Positions 11,410 to 25,000 of a DNA stretch of 64,000 nucleotides are shown here, one piece after another. The DNA is taken from NCBI RefSeq assembly GCF_014839805.1, contig NC_051131.1, forward strand, positions 6,560,913 to 6,624,912. The letters are read 5' to 3'. Each line of letters starts with the position of its first letter. The first letter of the stretch is position 1. The stretch is from Manduca sexta (taxonomy: Eukaryota; Arthropoda; Insecta; Lepidoptera; Sphingidae). The translations under genes were made by a program, and so were the position numbers. The notes beneath the pieces were generated by a model. It saw only the letters and a list, made by a program, of their open reading frames with translations. It had not been told where the DNA came from and searched no databases.

Positions 11410-13036
11410 ATTGAAGCAATATGCAGGAGCAACCGGTAACTTATGCAAACACTAGAAATTAAATATTTTTAAACTACTCTCGAAGAAAAACACTAAAAAA
11501 TAAGTAGGTAATATTTATTTTTTATTATCACTTGACATTATAGAGTTTTATCAAAAGTCGGGCTTGCTGCGTTCAACTCCTCTACAGTGTTGTAGGCTTG
11601 TTGAATAAGTATCGATAAATCGACATTTTAAAATTCGACATACCGATATATTTTGATACTACATATCGATACAAAATATCCAGTATCGAATATTTGTATT
11701 TTTGTATTGCTGTAACTACAGTCGTTAATTAAGATCCAAATCCGTAAAAAATAAGAATGAATGAAAAAAACTGTATTTTCTATGATTAATATACTATGAC
11801 TCGTATGTCTAGCTAGATGGAGCTATAAATGTAGCCTCTCGAAGTAACAAGATGCCAGACGGGAACTTAAAGCAATAAATACCTACGGCTTCTTTTGTGT
11901 CTTCAGAGAGAGTGGCTTCTACCGTAGTCAGCCATTCCCAATAATTTAATCCGGCTGAAAGCAAAGCATGTAAAGAGATAAATTTTCTACTTTTGTTACC
12001 GCTCTACATAATATTTGCTATATAATATTTCTATATATATGATAATTGGTTTGCTCTATATAGTAATAGGTCTTAAAATAATAGTTAGAACATAAAAGAT
12101 AGCTTTCAGTGTTTGATATGTTTGTAATTTTTCCGAATATAATATTGATAAAATTACTTTTGTTTTTATACATTTACATAATGTTTATTTTATGTAAAGT
12201 ACTGCTGATATTGAGCTAGACTGAACTAAATACATTATCATTTTATGACCGTACATTTTTTTTTTTTTATTTGATAATAGGTGTGTCGATATTTTTCGCC
12301 CGAAATATCGACGTCAATATTGATATTTTAATAAATATCGGTATATCGATATTGTTTTCACTTCGACATTCTACAGTGTTGTCAACTGAGGTTGCCAAGC
12401 GGTTTTTGCTTGCCCATATGCCTGGGCTTATACATCCGGAAAGTCCATTTTCTATTTCAGATCTGAATTTATAAGCTGATCTTATTCATCTGTTTCTTCC
12501 TTTCCTGACCAGAGTTTCCAGTATCCATAATAAACGGCGTTATCAAATACACATTCTGAAATTTACCGCTGGTTGTTTCATAAATAATAATTATTCTAAG
12601 ACTGATTCCGAAAAATGTTAGCGAGATGGCACCTTAATTCTGACACCGAAACTTCGAATCTATAAGCCCGGACTTCATGTTGAAACTGATTACGCAGATC
12701 ACGCAAAGGAAGCTCTCAAAAGAAGAAAATTTTACTCATTGACGAGTAAAATTGACGACTGTTTCTATTCTATTGGTCATAGCGCAATGTTATATTTCCT
12801 ATAGCCTTTCTCGATAAATAGCCTCCCCAGCTTTAAAATATTTTTCTATTGAAACCGGTACCTGAGATCAGCGCGTTCAGACAAACTCTTCAGCAGTATA
12901 GATAGTAATGTTAATTTTACATGTGGCAACATTTTTTTATAATATTTCTTTCTTTTCCTTTTTCTGTAGCGTGCGTGGCGTTTAGTGTGAGGTTTATAAC
13001 TTTAAATTATTAAATTAACTTTGCAACTTAACTAAA
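11410..13036. other. Divergent intergenic region between SKAR and FUS genes
   Basis: It must contain the promoters of both genes, which are transcribed away from each other. It also carries repeats: CTACAGTGTTGT occurs at about 11580 and 12372, each next to ATCGATA-rich runs, suggesting a degenerate transposon spanning about 11570-12480. No clear TATA box or initiator could be assigned. Confidence 0.5.
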
Positions 13037-16000
13037 ATGGGAGATCGTAAGTCCCTTGATATACAGTATATCTGTACGTGTGTAATAATTTATAATTCTT
13101 ATTTGTCACATTTATTTTGTAGCTTACGCTTCGGGTGGCGATTATAGCGGAGGTGGTTATTCGACTCAGTATTCTGTGCCGCCGCCTTCAATGGCTTCTG
13201 GTGAAAACAATTATAGTGGTAGCCAGGGAGGCTATAACCAAAGTGGTTATTCTGGCCAAAACCAAGGCCAAGAATGGAATCAACAAGGTTCAGGTGAGGT
13301 TAAATATATTGTGGTTATGTTGAATGCATTTGCGTGTTTTAAAATCTGATTTTTAATGTTTATTTGATAATGTCGCATGGTTTATGAGAATAAACGTTGA
13401 CAAGAATAAATATTTCAGGCGGGAATTCATATGGGAATAATCAACAAGGTTCCAACTACGGTCAGAATTATGGCGGTAACTACGGCGGCGGCGGTAATTA
13501 TGACCGCAATAACGAAGGTTATAATGTAAGCGGAGATGACCGAGGCGGTAACAAGTACGGAGGAAATGACCGTGGGGGCTATGGTAGTGATCGCGGGGGT
13601 AGCAGCTATTCTGGAGGAGGGTATGGAGGTGACCGCTCAAGCAACTACAATAGAGATGGGGGGAATAGAGACGGTGGTTATGGGTGAGTAACTTTATTAT
13701 ACACTGTTATTACTTTACAAAATACTCTTTGGTTTGTGGCAAATACCAAGTGACAATAAATTCTACTTTAAAATTAATTTAAATGGATCAGCATGTATTT
13801 GCAATGTTTTAATATGTTAAGTGATCGGTTCTTAAATGGTTTAATAAAGGGTTATTGTAAGGTAAAATAAACTCATCTGGTTATAAAAATAACAGTAGCA
13901 TAAAACATGTTTATTCTGATTTGGGTTATTAAAAATGGATTCACAAAACAACATCAATCTATGCAACATCCACAGTGTAACATTTTACATAATATTTGCT
14001 TCATATGACCTACACATATTTGTACATTAATATCCCAATAGAACCATAATTGCACAATTCAAATAGGTTATAATGTACAGAAAGATCTAGGGGCACAAAA
14101 ATTATCATAAAAAATATACATATATGCTATTTAAAAGTGCTTAAGTTTTTCATTGTGCAGTTTTGTTTCTATATTTCAAGCAGCAGTGTTGACAAATGAA
14201 AATTAATGAGAAAATGTTTCTTGTTTGAAGTTTGTCAGTGTAAATGGTGAAATATTGTGAATGAATGTCAAATCCAAATGGTAGGTTCCACAAAAAACAA
14301 ACAGGTAAATTATATGGATTAACAGTCATGTAACATTGTATATATTTCTTGTCTTAATTCCAATACACAAAATGGGTAATTAGGAAAAATCTATTGCAAA
14401 TTTTAAATTTTTTGTGTGTTACGAAGTACAGATTATCTATAGTACTGTCAATTTTTTTATAATTGTGTTTTAATATATTTGAATTTCTCAACATTGGGAA
14501 TATTTATTTTATAATAGTGTGTATGCATATGAGATTACACAGCACCATAAAATTTTATAATAAGAGTAGTTTAAAGAGTATATTGGTTGTGTAGTAATAT
14601 TTTTTTTATGATGACTGGAAGAAAGGGAACATTATGCACTGATATATTATTTTTACTTCATTATGTTCCTAGTGTTTAAGTACTTATATTAATTGTATTA
14701 CCATCCATCACATACATTTTAGATTCACTACTAAGGCAGAACTCTCTCTATTTTGCACTATTTAATAGATAATGCTTTCAGCGTGGTGGACTAAGGCCTA
14801 ATCCCTCTCTGTAGTAGAGGAGGCCCGTGCTCAGCAGTGGGCAAGTATATAATACAGGGTTGATATCAATAGATAATGCTTTTGTGCCTCTGGACAATAA
14901 TTACCATTTAAGAATAATTACCACAGGATACATTATGCAACATACAATATTATGCAAAACCAAAACTGAAAACTGCATTAAAATTTGTTGAAAAATTATC
15001 CAGGGCCTAATATTTCATGTGTGGCTATCAGCAGGAGTATGTATAGTGGGGTTATTTGTATTTCTTTATTACGGCTGCACTGAAATGCACCCATGGATGT
15101 TGAATCATAACTCAGATGTGTGAAGGGCTTATAATACTTAATCATACTAAGGGTAGAAACTTCTAACAACACACTAACTGCCTAAATAATTCCTGACAAA
15201 TATTATTTTGCAATTACGCGTTTTCTACTGTTGAGGGGCTCCTTTTTCCGCACTTAGCCCATAGACAGTGGGGCCGTTGTGTGTGATACAGATGTTGTAA
15301 ACGAAAGACAACTTTGATAGCCATACATGTAAATAAAGGAATTGGTGAATGATGCTGCTGATAAAAAAAATAGTGACACGAAAGGGCTGTGCAAAATTAA
15401 ATCGTTTTATTTTAAATGATCTGGAATGCATTTTAGTTGTTTTTAAGGCGTATTTGTATAGTTTTTCTGTGCTAGATTCAAGACCTAAGTAGACAAGCAG
15501 TCAACTGTGAAATGAGACGTAGCGCGTACGATTTCAACATCAAGACATCAATACTTGTTTTCAGTTTTGTGATTCTTACATATTTAATTTGGCGTTTGGG
15601 ATTGCGGGACCGAAAAATTATTTTTATTCCTAATATCTGCATCATGGGACAGGCGTCACGTTAGGTTGAATTGAGGCTACGATTATGCGAGTGGTGACTC
15701 TTGAGTGAATCTTTAACCAAGTAGATCGTTAACAAAGTATATCCGCGGATATAATTTGAGGTCAAGTTTCGCAGATATAGGTGCACGTGACCTTCAAATT
15801 TTTTCAGTTCACACAGTTGTCACTGTGTTTTTAAGCTAATGTTAACACTTTATATGGCATGCATTATTTGTTAGCTTAAGGCGATACCTCAAGGTCCATT
15901 TTCATACATTTTGTTTCGGCTTTAATCTGGGTAACTAAACAAGTATTGGCAAGTAAAGAATTTAAATTCGTCATATTAAATTTTAAAGGCCGAAATATCC

Positions 16001-19000
16001 ATGATTATTAATTATTTTTACGTTTTTCTTTCAACTGCGAGAACTAATCACTAACTAGACGTGAATTTAAATTCTTTACTTGCCAATACTTGTTTAGTTA
16101 CCCAGATTAAAGCCGAAACAAAATGTATGAAAATGGACCTTGAGGTATCGCCTTAATTTTAATAATCATTTATTAAGAATTTTAATGTTACGCAGATTTA
16201 AGTTTTGGTTTTGTCGATATAGAGTGATCTTATAAGTTTCTATATTATTCAAATATTTCATTATTTAATAGGCTTACCACAAATATTTTTGATTGATCTT
16301 ATTACAAAGATAAGTAGTTGATTTTAGTACCTATGTGTACTATCGGTATGGTAACTGCTACAATAAATGTTTGCAATACAAAGGGGCTAGGTCGGAGCGA
16401 CATAGTCGTGAAATAACGACCAAGCTCCTTAAATAAAGATTTAAAAAAAAAGGGGGCTAGGTATTTGATTTTAATAAATAAATAGTTATATGAATGGAAT
16501 TGAATAAATTTTCACTGCTACCTAATCACCTATAGTATCTCTAGAATTTCATCTATGTATTGAAAATTAATAAGGTAAAGATCCGCCAAAAAAGTAACGG
16601 ATACGGATATTTTTCTTCCTCGGATATCCACAGATACGGATTACCGGCACTTCACTAATTAAGGCTGATTTCCTAAGAAGAGTCGGTGGCATTGGCGCGG
16701 CAACGCTACATTTCTGAAAGTTCGCGTTTGTCAATTGTGCCATGCAATTCTTACTTCCATTTTATAACAGCATACTGAAACTAGTATAAGTCAAAGTTAT
16801 AATATTAAATAAGAGTAAACTAACACAAAAATGATAGCCACAGGTTACTTTATGTTCTAACAATATAAAAGCTATTATTGAATGGAATGAAACGCGTCTC
16901 AGATAATTTTGATGAAATTTGAATTCGTATATATATATTTCGTAACATATTTTATAAAATGTAGAGTATAAACGTATTTGAATGGCGTAAATAATCGTCA
17001 TCCCCAATCTGCTTTGCCGACCTGAAATGACTTGGTCTATTCAGTGGTCATTCGACTTCATACCTGCTATTGCTATATAATTTCCGAAAAATAGTTACAA
17101 CGTCGCTTATGGCTCTTTTCAGCCCGATTAAATAACTATGTTAACTGTATAATTTGGGTCAGAAATTAGAAAACAACGTGAAAATTGAAATATTTAGAGC
17201 GTAATATTACAATATAAAGTTAAATGTAGAAATTGTTTCTTTTTAAGTTTCTTCTTTCCTTAAATTATGGGCTGTGTACAAGGTGCATGACGTATGTGAT
17301 TGCTATATTGGTTGAACTCAGATTAATTATGATAATCTACTAGAGAACTTGTGCTGCTCTGCAGCAATATGTTGATTATATAATTCAAAAAATTGAACCT
17401 AAATATAAAGTTTAAACACATATTTAAAGTCAAGTTGAATGTTCACACCTAGTTTCCCTTCAACTCGACCAATATAAGTGAACAAATTAAAGAGTTCGTT
17501 ACAGCGAGTGTTTAGACCAAAATGAACCGCGTACCTTAATTTAATCCGTAGATATAAAATAAAGAGTTATGAACACATAAGAAATGTATACGAGGAAATC
17601 GTATTTGAGTATGACTTGAAAAAGGTGAAAGTTAGGTAATCTCCAATGCGTGTTGACAAATTTGTGCATAAGTACATGTCAATAAAAAAGCAACTGTTGG
17701 ATACACTGGTTGGCTGCATGTACTCGTAACATTTCTTGTATTTTATAAATTTGTATAATGTTACTAGCGGACCCGACAGACTTCGTCCTGTCAAAAAGAT
17801 TTGTAATATGACAGTTTTTTGTTCCTATCTATTTTATTGTCGGGGCAAAAATTCTCCTGAACAGAACCTTCATCCTGGTGATAGGGCGTTGTGAATTAAA
17901 AATAATTATTAAATAAAACAGATCTAAGCATTTAAAAGTAAGTAATCGCTTTATTGGTAATCATCATAATTATTAACAAAAATCAGTTTTATTTTCATTG
18001 TAGTGCTTTATGATATACAATATTTTTTGTTTGATTCTTTGGCGCATAGACAAATAAATCTGATGGTTTTCCAACACGGGAACAGGCAACATACAATTGA
18101 CCATGGGAGAAACATGGGTTTTCCAGATTAATACCACAAACACTTAATGATTGCCCCTGGGAACTTGTTTATGGTCATAACAAAAGCAAGCCGCACTGGA
18201 AACTGTAGTCTTTTAAATTCAAATGGCACATCAGTCGGAATCATTGGGATGCGCGGTATGAGAACATCTTCTCCTTTATACTTTCCTTTCAGTATAGTTG
18301 CTTCTATCACGTTGTTTAGTAATTTTTTTATCGCTAACCGTGTGCCGTTGCAAAGACGCGGTCGGTTGATATTTCGCAACCTTATAACTACCGATCCAAC
18401 CTTTAATTGAAGATTGTGAGGTGGCAATCCTGGTAAATCCAGCGAGTTTAAAAATTCCGGTGGATAGTTGACTACATCATCTTGGTTAGTAGCCGAATCA
18501 ACTGATTTATATATCCTAGCGGACCCGACAGACTTCGTCCTGTCAAAAAGATTTGTAATATGACAGTTTTTTGTTCCTATCTATTTTATTAGTCACAATG
18601 CGATATCACTTTTGTTGAGTTTCAGAACGCGAAATTACATTATTATATTCTGTGCTCCAACGCACACTGCTTTGTTGTTAGGAACACACCTACATTGCTT
18701 AGACAACAGTGAACTTTATACCATAGCAATAAAGCTCAAATTGACTCTACGTATTAGTGAGAAAACGTTTGTATGGGATAAAGAAAAGGACTGTTTTTAG
18801 GGTTTTTCCGGCAATTATTTGATATTTTCTCTCCGTAAAAACCATCCTTGAGCATCGACGAAAATTTAAAAAAAAGAATTGGCCAAATTGGTCCAGGCGT
18901 TAGCTTCCGCCCGCAGCTTCGCCCGCGTGGATTTCGGGTTTCAAAAATGGAGAAGGTGCTCAATTTGTCGGGATGTTTTTTTAATTTATGGTGGTATGCA

Positions 19001-22000
19001 GGTGGTCCGATTGTCCGGTCAGGGTCTGATGATGGGATCCTGGTGAAATCGAAGGAACTTTTAACCATTAAGGTTGCACACGAAATGACGGAAGCTTAAA
19101 AAATGGAGTAACTTCTCCCGTTTTCCCAACATTTTCCATCACTGCTATGCTCCTATTAATTGTAGCGTGATGAAAAGTATACTATAACCAGCTCAGGAGT
19201 ATGAAAAATAATTGTACCAAGTTAAGTTAAAATCCGTCGAGTAGTTTTTGTTTCTATAACGGTTATACAGACAGACAGACAAAAATTTTACTAATTGCAT
19301 TTTTGGCATCAGTATCGATCCCTAATCACCCCCTGATAGTTATTTTGGAAATATATTTCACGTACAGAATTGACCTCTCTACAGATTTATTATAAGTATA
19401 GATATGCATAAGTAGCTCAAAAATTGTCCATAACGAAAACATGCATTTTAAAGTAAAACAAAAGAAATAATATCGTGAAGCCAACCAAATAACTAATGAT
19501 ATATTAAATTTTGTGACTGTTCAATTTAGTCGGGTACGCGATATCACTTTTGTTGAGTTTCAGAACGCGACATTACATTATTATATTCTGTGCTCCAACG
19601 CACACTGCTTTGATGTTAGGAACACACCTACATTGCTTAGACAACAGTGAACTTTATACAATAGCAATAAAGCTCAAATTGACTCTACGTATTAGTTAGA
19701 AAACGTTTGTATGGGAAATAGAAAAATGCTGTTTTGAGGATTTTCCCGGCAATTATTCGAATTTTTCTCACCTTTTAAACCTTCCCTAGACCTCCACGAA
19801 TAATTCAAGACCAAGATAAGATAAATCCGTTCAGCCGTTCTCGAGTTTTAGCGAAACTAACGAACAACAATTCATTTTTATATATATAGATTGGCAAGGT
19901 GTTACAAATTCTAGACGTATTTAATATTACATACCTCATACACTATATAAAAGCAACCGCCTCATAAGGAGTGGTAAAATTATAAAAACTGCCCATCATT
20001 TACACAATTAGATGTTCAGTGTTCACTCCTGTGACCTATCATTCTCTCCTAAGAATTGCTAACAGTGGCCTAGAGCCCATCATGAAAGGTTTGATTTTAT
20101 ACGAACAATATTTTTCAGAATAGATACGTATCTGCGGTAAAATGTAATTACTTATATTAACTTAGCCAATAACGATGAAAGAAATACAAAATATTATACC
20201 TAAACTAGGGCTTCCAATAACGCAATACCAAGATCCTGGTATTTTGGGATCCTGCGCTCTTTGCCAGTCAAACCAGCAAACATGCGTCGAATGCTGCGCT
20301 ACATTGCTCAATCGACACAATAATAAAGGGATTTTAAATCGAATCATTACTTGCGATGAGAAGTGAATCCTGTATGATAATCGGAAGCAATCGTTGTAAT
20401 CCAGTCAAGTCCTGCCCCAAGCGAAAATTGATTAAAAAATCACTTGTGAGTGTTTACTGGACCAGTGTCGGTGTCGTTCACTATAGATTTTTTTTAATCT
20501 GGCCATACTATTACAGAGGATATCTATGGTCAGCAACGGCAAACCATGATGGAACTAACTGCTGATCAACCGAGGCTAGTATATATATCGCTCTAGGCCA
20601 CTGTTTTTTCAGGACAACGCTAGCCACACACTGCACAACAGACAGCCGCTAAACTAGAAGAGCTCAAATTAGCGTGTTTGCAACATCCACTGTACTCCCC
20701 GGACCTTGCTCCAACAGATTACCAATTTTCCTAATTTGGACAACTTTTTACAAGGAAAGAAATTCTATTCAGATGTGGCGGTCCAAACCGCCTTCGGAGA
20801 GTTTATTGATTCTCGTCTCCATGGTTTTTTTTAGTAAAGGGATCCATGAACTCCCTATGAGATAGCAAAAGTGCATAGATAACAATGGTGCTTACTTAAT
20901 TATTTTTTATAAAAAAAAATACTTTTATATTCTTCCTATACAAAACGCTTTTTTGTTGTCGCGGAGAAAGTCCCTTATTACTACCGCCCAGTCTTCGCGG
21001 GGGGCGACTGAGCGGTTATGTGGGGGTAGCCGTTGCCTTACGACCCGACAATTGAAGCGGCCCGGGACCCTCGGGCGGCGGTCCGGCCGAGTCCCTAACC
21101 CTAACAACCCTCTGACCCTCTTCGGCGCATAGGGACGGCTGCGGGCTTCCTCCAGACAGCAGGTCTTAGTCCGCGGCCGCCCCTGCGCGGTGCCGCCTTG
21201 CGGCCCGTCTCCTAAATGTGGGGGGCTCCTAAGCCCCCGCGCACCGAAGGACGCTCTCGGCGTCAGGGGCAGCATGAGGTCAACACCACACTGCCGCCCA
21301 TCCCGGGGATATTATATAAGGACCTAATGTTTTCTTCGCAAGCATTTTCAACCGAATGCTGAACATAATAATAGGCAAAAAGAAATTTAATTATTCAGTT
21401 GAATAATATGTTTTTGGTTTTAGTTTCTATTGTATGTCAATTGTTTATTTTTTCTGTATTTGATCCATATCATTTTTTTTATACGTGCACGTCAGAGACT
21501 CCGATGCGCCGAGTCGTTTGTTAAACAAAGTCCAAATAGAGTACCTATCAACTCGCAAGAAATTCCATTCGTTGGCTGTCTGCACAATTTTGCCGGCGTC
21601 TTTGAAACCAAATATACCTACTCCGGAGGATCTCATAACGCCATACATTTACGTGGGCCACTATAGCGCATTTTAGAGAGCAACTGGTTTGATAGGTAAT
21701 TGCTAATAGTCAAAATTAAATAAGGTGAAGTTATCTTGATCATTTCATTGATATAATCATACACCTATTAATATAATTATTTCCTGTATGCGGGATTTAA
21801 AGTTTTCGGTCCTGCAAATATCAGCGATTGAACAGGATAGACTGCTGTATTGGAAGCCCTTATCCAAACTGATAGGTTTTTTTTTAAATCAAGTGTGCCG
21901 ACATAACTAACTTCAGTGCATAATGTTTAAACCACCGCATCATTCTTCCAAAGTACAGGTGTTTGTCTCTAGAAAAGTATTGCTTTGATTTTTTATGCAA

Positions 22001-25000
22001 CTTATTTGCTGTTAGTCTGCATGTGTCTCAAAATCTGTTACAAATAATGTCAACAAGTATTGTTCTAAGATTTTTAAGGTAAAAACATTTGTGTAAAGAA
22101 AAGGATGCTACACTCGGAAAAGGTCACTTAATACAGTGAACCTAGGTGTGAAACAATCTACGTGCGACATGCGTGTGCCCCAGCCTGCCCGGTGTACTAA
22201 ATGCTGTTCTTATTGTTTTAGTGGCGGCGGCAGGGGGGGTGGTTTTAACAAAGGTAAAGCTCCTCGCTATGAGCGAGTGGTGCTGTTGTCATATTTTTAA
22301 TTTGTATCTACATAAGGGCTGCCAAACATGGTATTCTACACGTTTACTGGTAGTAGTACTTTTAAGGAGACGACGGACATTTACCATTTTTATAAATGCG
22401 TACGCAGATTTAACTTAACAGTATTTTTTTGATTGCAGGTTTTTACTATAACAATCTTATCACAAATAATTATTTTAAAATAATGTGTGTCAATACATCG
22501 CGTTGTATATATATTACATGTCCTCAGGGATTTAAGGAATTATTATTAAATTGTTTTATGGTATTTAAAAAGGAAAATGTTAGGTCTTGTGTATTGCGGG
22601 TATGTGATTATGTTATCAGGTCCTTGTTAATTGTAAATATGGAAAAAGTAATATTCAGGTATTAATCCGTATCAGCATTTATCTTATGATGTAAAGACGA
22701 TGTTGAAGCTGAGTAACAAAGTGAACCAACTAATCACTTGTCACGGTACACAACTGTTGGTTTTAAGCTGGATGGTGTGTTTTATTTGATATTGTTTGCT
22801 ACATGAAGCATTATTTTGAACTACTAGTTGTAACAGGAGAGAATGAACTTCCCCATGTTTCTGCAAGAAGTAAAGTGTATGAACATACAGGAACTTAAGG
22901 TTTTAACAGCTACGAATGTGTTTTACGCGTTTAATTTACCAGAAACACGTATATCGTTTTGGCAGCCCTATTGGCGGGATTTTGTGTTATACGGATATCT
23001 TACCGTTATTTATAAATATATTGTAGAGTTTACAATGTAATGACTTGGTAAATAAGGGTATAAAATTATTGGTAACACCTGGTACGTTGTGATTCGGGAC
23101 ATACCTATCAGAATTGTGATAATGATTTTAATTACTTCAACAGCAGTATCAAGCATCGGTGTACATATTAAATACCTACATAAAATTATAGGTATTTCAA
23201 TATCTTTAAAATATAAGGGTTATATTCTCCGATTATGAAATTTTGCTGTATCTAAACACCAAAAAAGTAAGGTGAAAATACGATTCTCTTCAAAGATTAA
23301 GAGTAAACGCTGAATAGATTTATAGCTTATAAAGTGATTAAGCATGATACTATTGTAATACAAAAAATTATTCGCGATTTTCATCATTATGTTCATTTGA
23401 GCGTTTTAGTTTTAACTTAACCGCAATCCGCCGAGTATAAAAGCAATTCATTATAATAATTCATTGTTCAGTATTCTAACAAAACTAAATTACTTTATCT
23501 ATAGGTGGAGGCGGCGGCGGATTCGGAGGAGATCGCGGTGGGGGTGATATGGTAACACAAGAAGATACAGTGTTCATCCAAGGTATGAATCCATCTACGA
23601 CTGAAGAAGAACTATGTCAACATTTCGGATCCATTGGTATTATTAAGGTAAAATATTATGAACCTAAATTTAAATTTGAATACTAAGATTTTCAACAAAA
23701 TCTCAATTAGATACGGATTTCTATCAAATAAATTGAAGAAATATCTAAAAAATATATTTCGTAAATTAAGAATAATTTCACAAGGCCATAATATACTTCC
23801 TTTAGAGAGTGGGACTGATTTGGACATTCTCCTTTGGCGTTTTGCCGTGATTTCAACGATCTAAATACACTTTGCATATCGTGATGATACTAATCTATAC
23901 TATTATATAAAACTGAAGAGTTTGTTTGTTTGTTTGTTTGTTTGAACGCGCTAATCTCAGGAACTACCAGTCCAAATTGAAAAATTCTTTTTGCGTTGGA
24001 TAGCCCTTTGTTCGTGGAGTGCTATAGGCTATATATCATCACGCTATACCCAATAGGAGCGGGGCAGTAATGGCTAATCTCAGGAACTACCGGTCCAAAC
24101 TGAAAAATTCTTTTGTGTTGGATAGCCCTTTGTTCGTGGAGTGCTATAGGCTATATATCATCACGCTATGACCAATAGGAGCGGAGCAGTAATGACTAAT
24201 CTCAGGAACTACCGGTTCGAACATAAAAATTCTTTTTGTGTTGGATAGCTCTTTATTAGTGTAGTGCTATAGGCTATATATCATCACGCTATGACCAATA
24301 GGAGCGGAGCAGTAATGACTAATCTCAGGAACTACCGATTCGAACTGAAAAATTCTTTTTGTGTTGGATAGCTCTTTATTAGTGTAGTGCTATAGGCTAT
24401 ATATCATCACGCTATGACCAATAGGAGCGGAGCAGTAATGGCTAATCTCAGGAACTACCGGTTCAAACTGAAAAAATATTTTTGTGTTGAATAGCCCTTT
24501 GTTCCTGGAATGCTGTAGGCTATATATATCATCACGCTATACCCAATAGGAGCGGGGCAGTAATGGCTAATCTCAGGAACTACCGGTCCAAACTGAAAAA
24601 TTCTTTTTGTGTTGGATAGCCCTTTGTTCGTGGAGTGCTATAGGCTATATATCATCACGCTATGACTAATAGGAGCGGAGCAGTAATGGCTAATCTCAGG
24701 AACTACCGTGTTTGAACTGAAATATCTTTTTGTGTTGGATAGCCCTTTGTTCCTGGAGTGCTATAGGCTATATATCATCACGCTATGACCAATCGGAGCG
24801 GAGCAGTAATGAAACATGTTGCAAAAACGGGGAAAAATTATTAGTTTTGAGAGCTTCCGTTGCGTGCGCTGCGTAAACGATTAAAGTTATGCAACAATGA
24901 TGTATGACGGGATTATTCCTCTTAAAAAGTTCTAAAAAATATATTATAAAACAAAAGTCCCCCGCTGCATCTGTCTGCCTGAACGTGTTAAACTCAAAAA

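Larger units (their letters stand above)
13684..22221. other. 8.5-kb intron 3 of the FUS-family gene, filled with repeats
   Basis: No internal exon is supported. It holds a SINE fragment (14779-14867), a TTAA-flanked palindromic MITE (15876-16156), a double Helitron-B block with helicase remnant (17764-19890), a dead mariner (20205-20900) and a GC-rich degenerate segment (20925-21300). The stretches 13700-14760, 14890-15870 and 16160-17760 show nothing further that I can name. Confidence 0.8.

Noticed and set aside
13353..13640. Minus-strand 95-aa frame
   Set aside because: Antisense of the Gly/Tyr-rich FUS-family exon 3, no domain.
20925..21275. 116-aa Arg/Pro-rich minus-strand frame
   Set aside because: GC-rich degenerate repeat; no recognisable domain.
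23951..24812. Regularly spaced repeats that could be taken for a CRISPR-like array
   Set aside because: Units are 122-bp tandem repeats without unique spacers, inside a Helitron in a eukaryotic intron.
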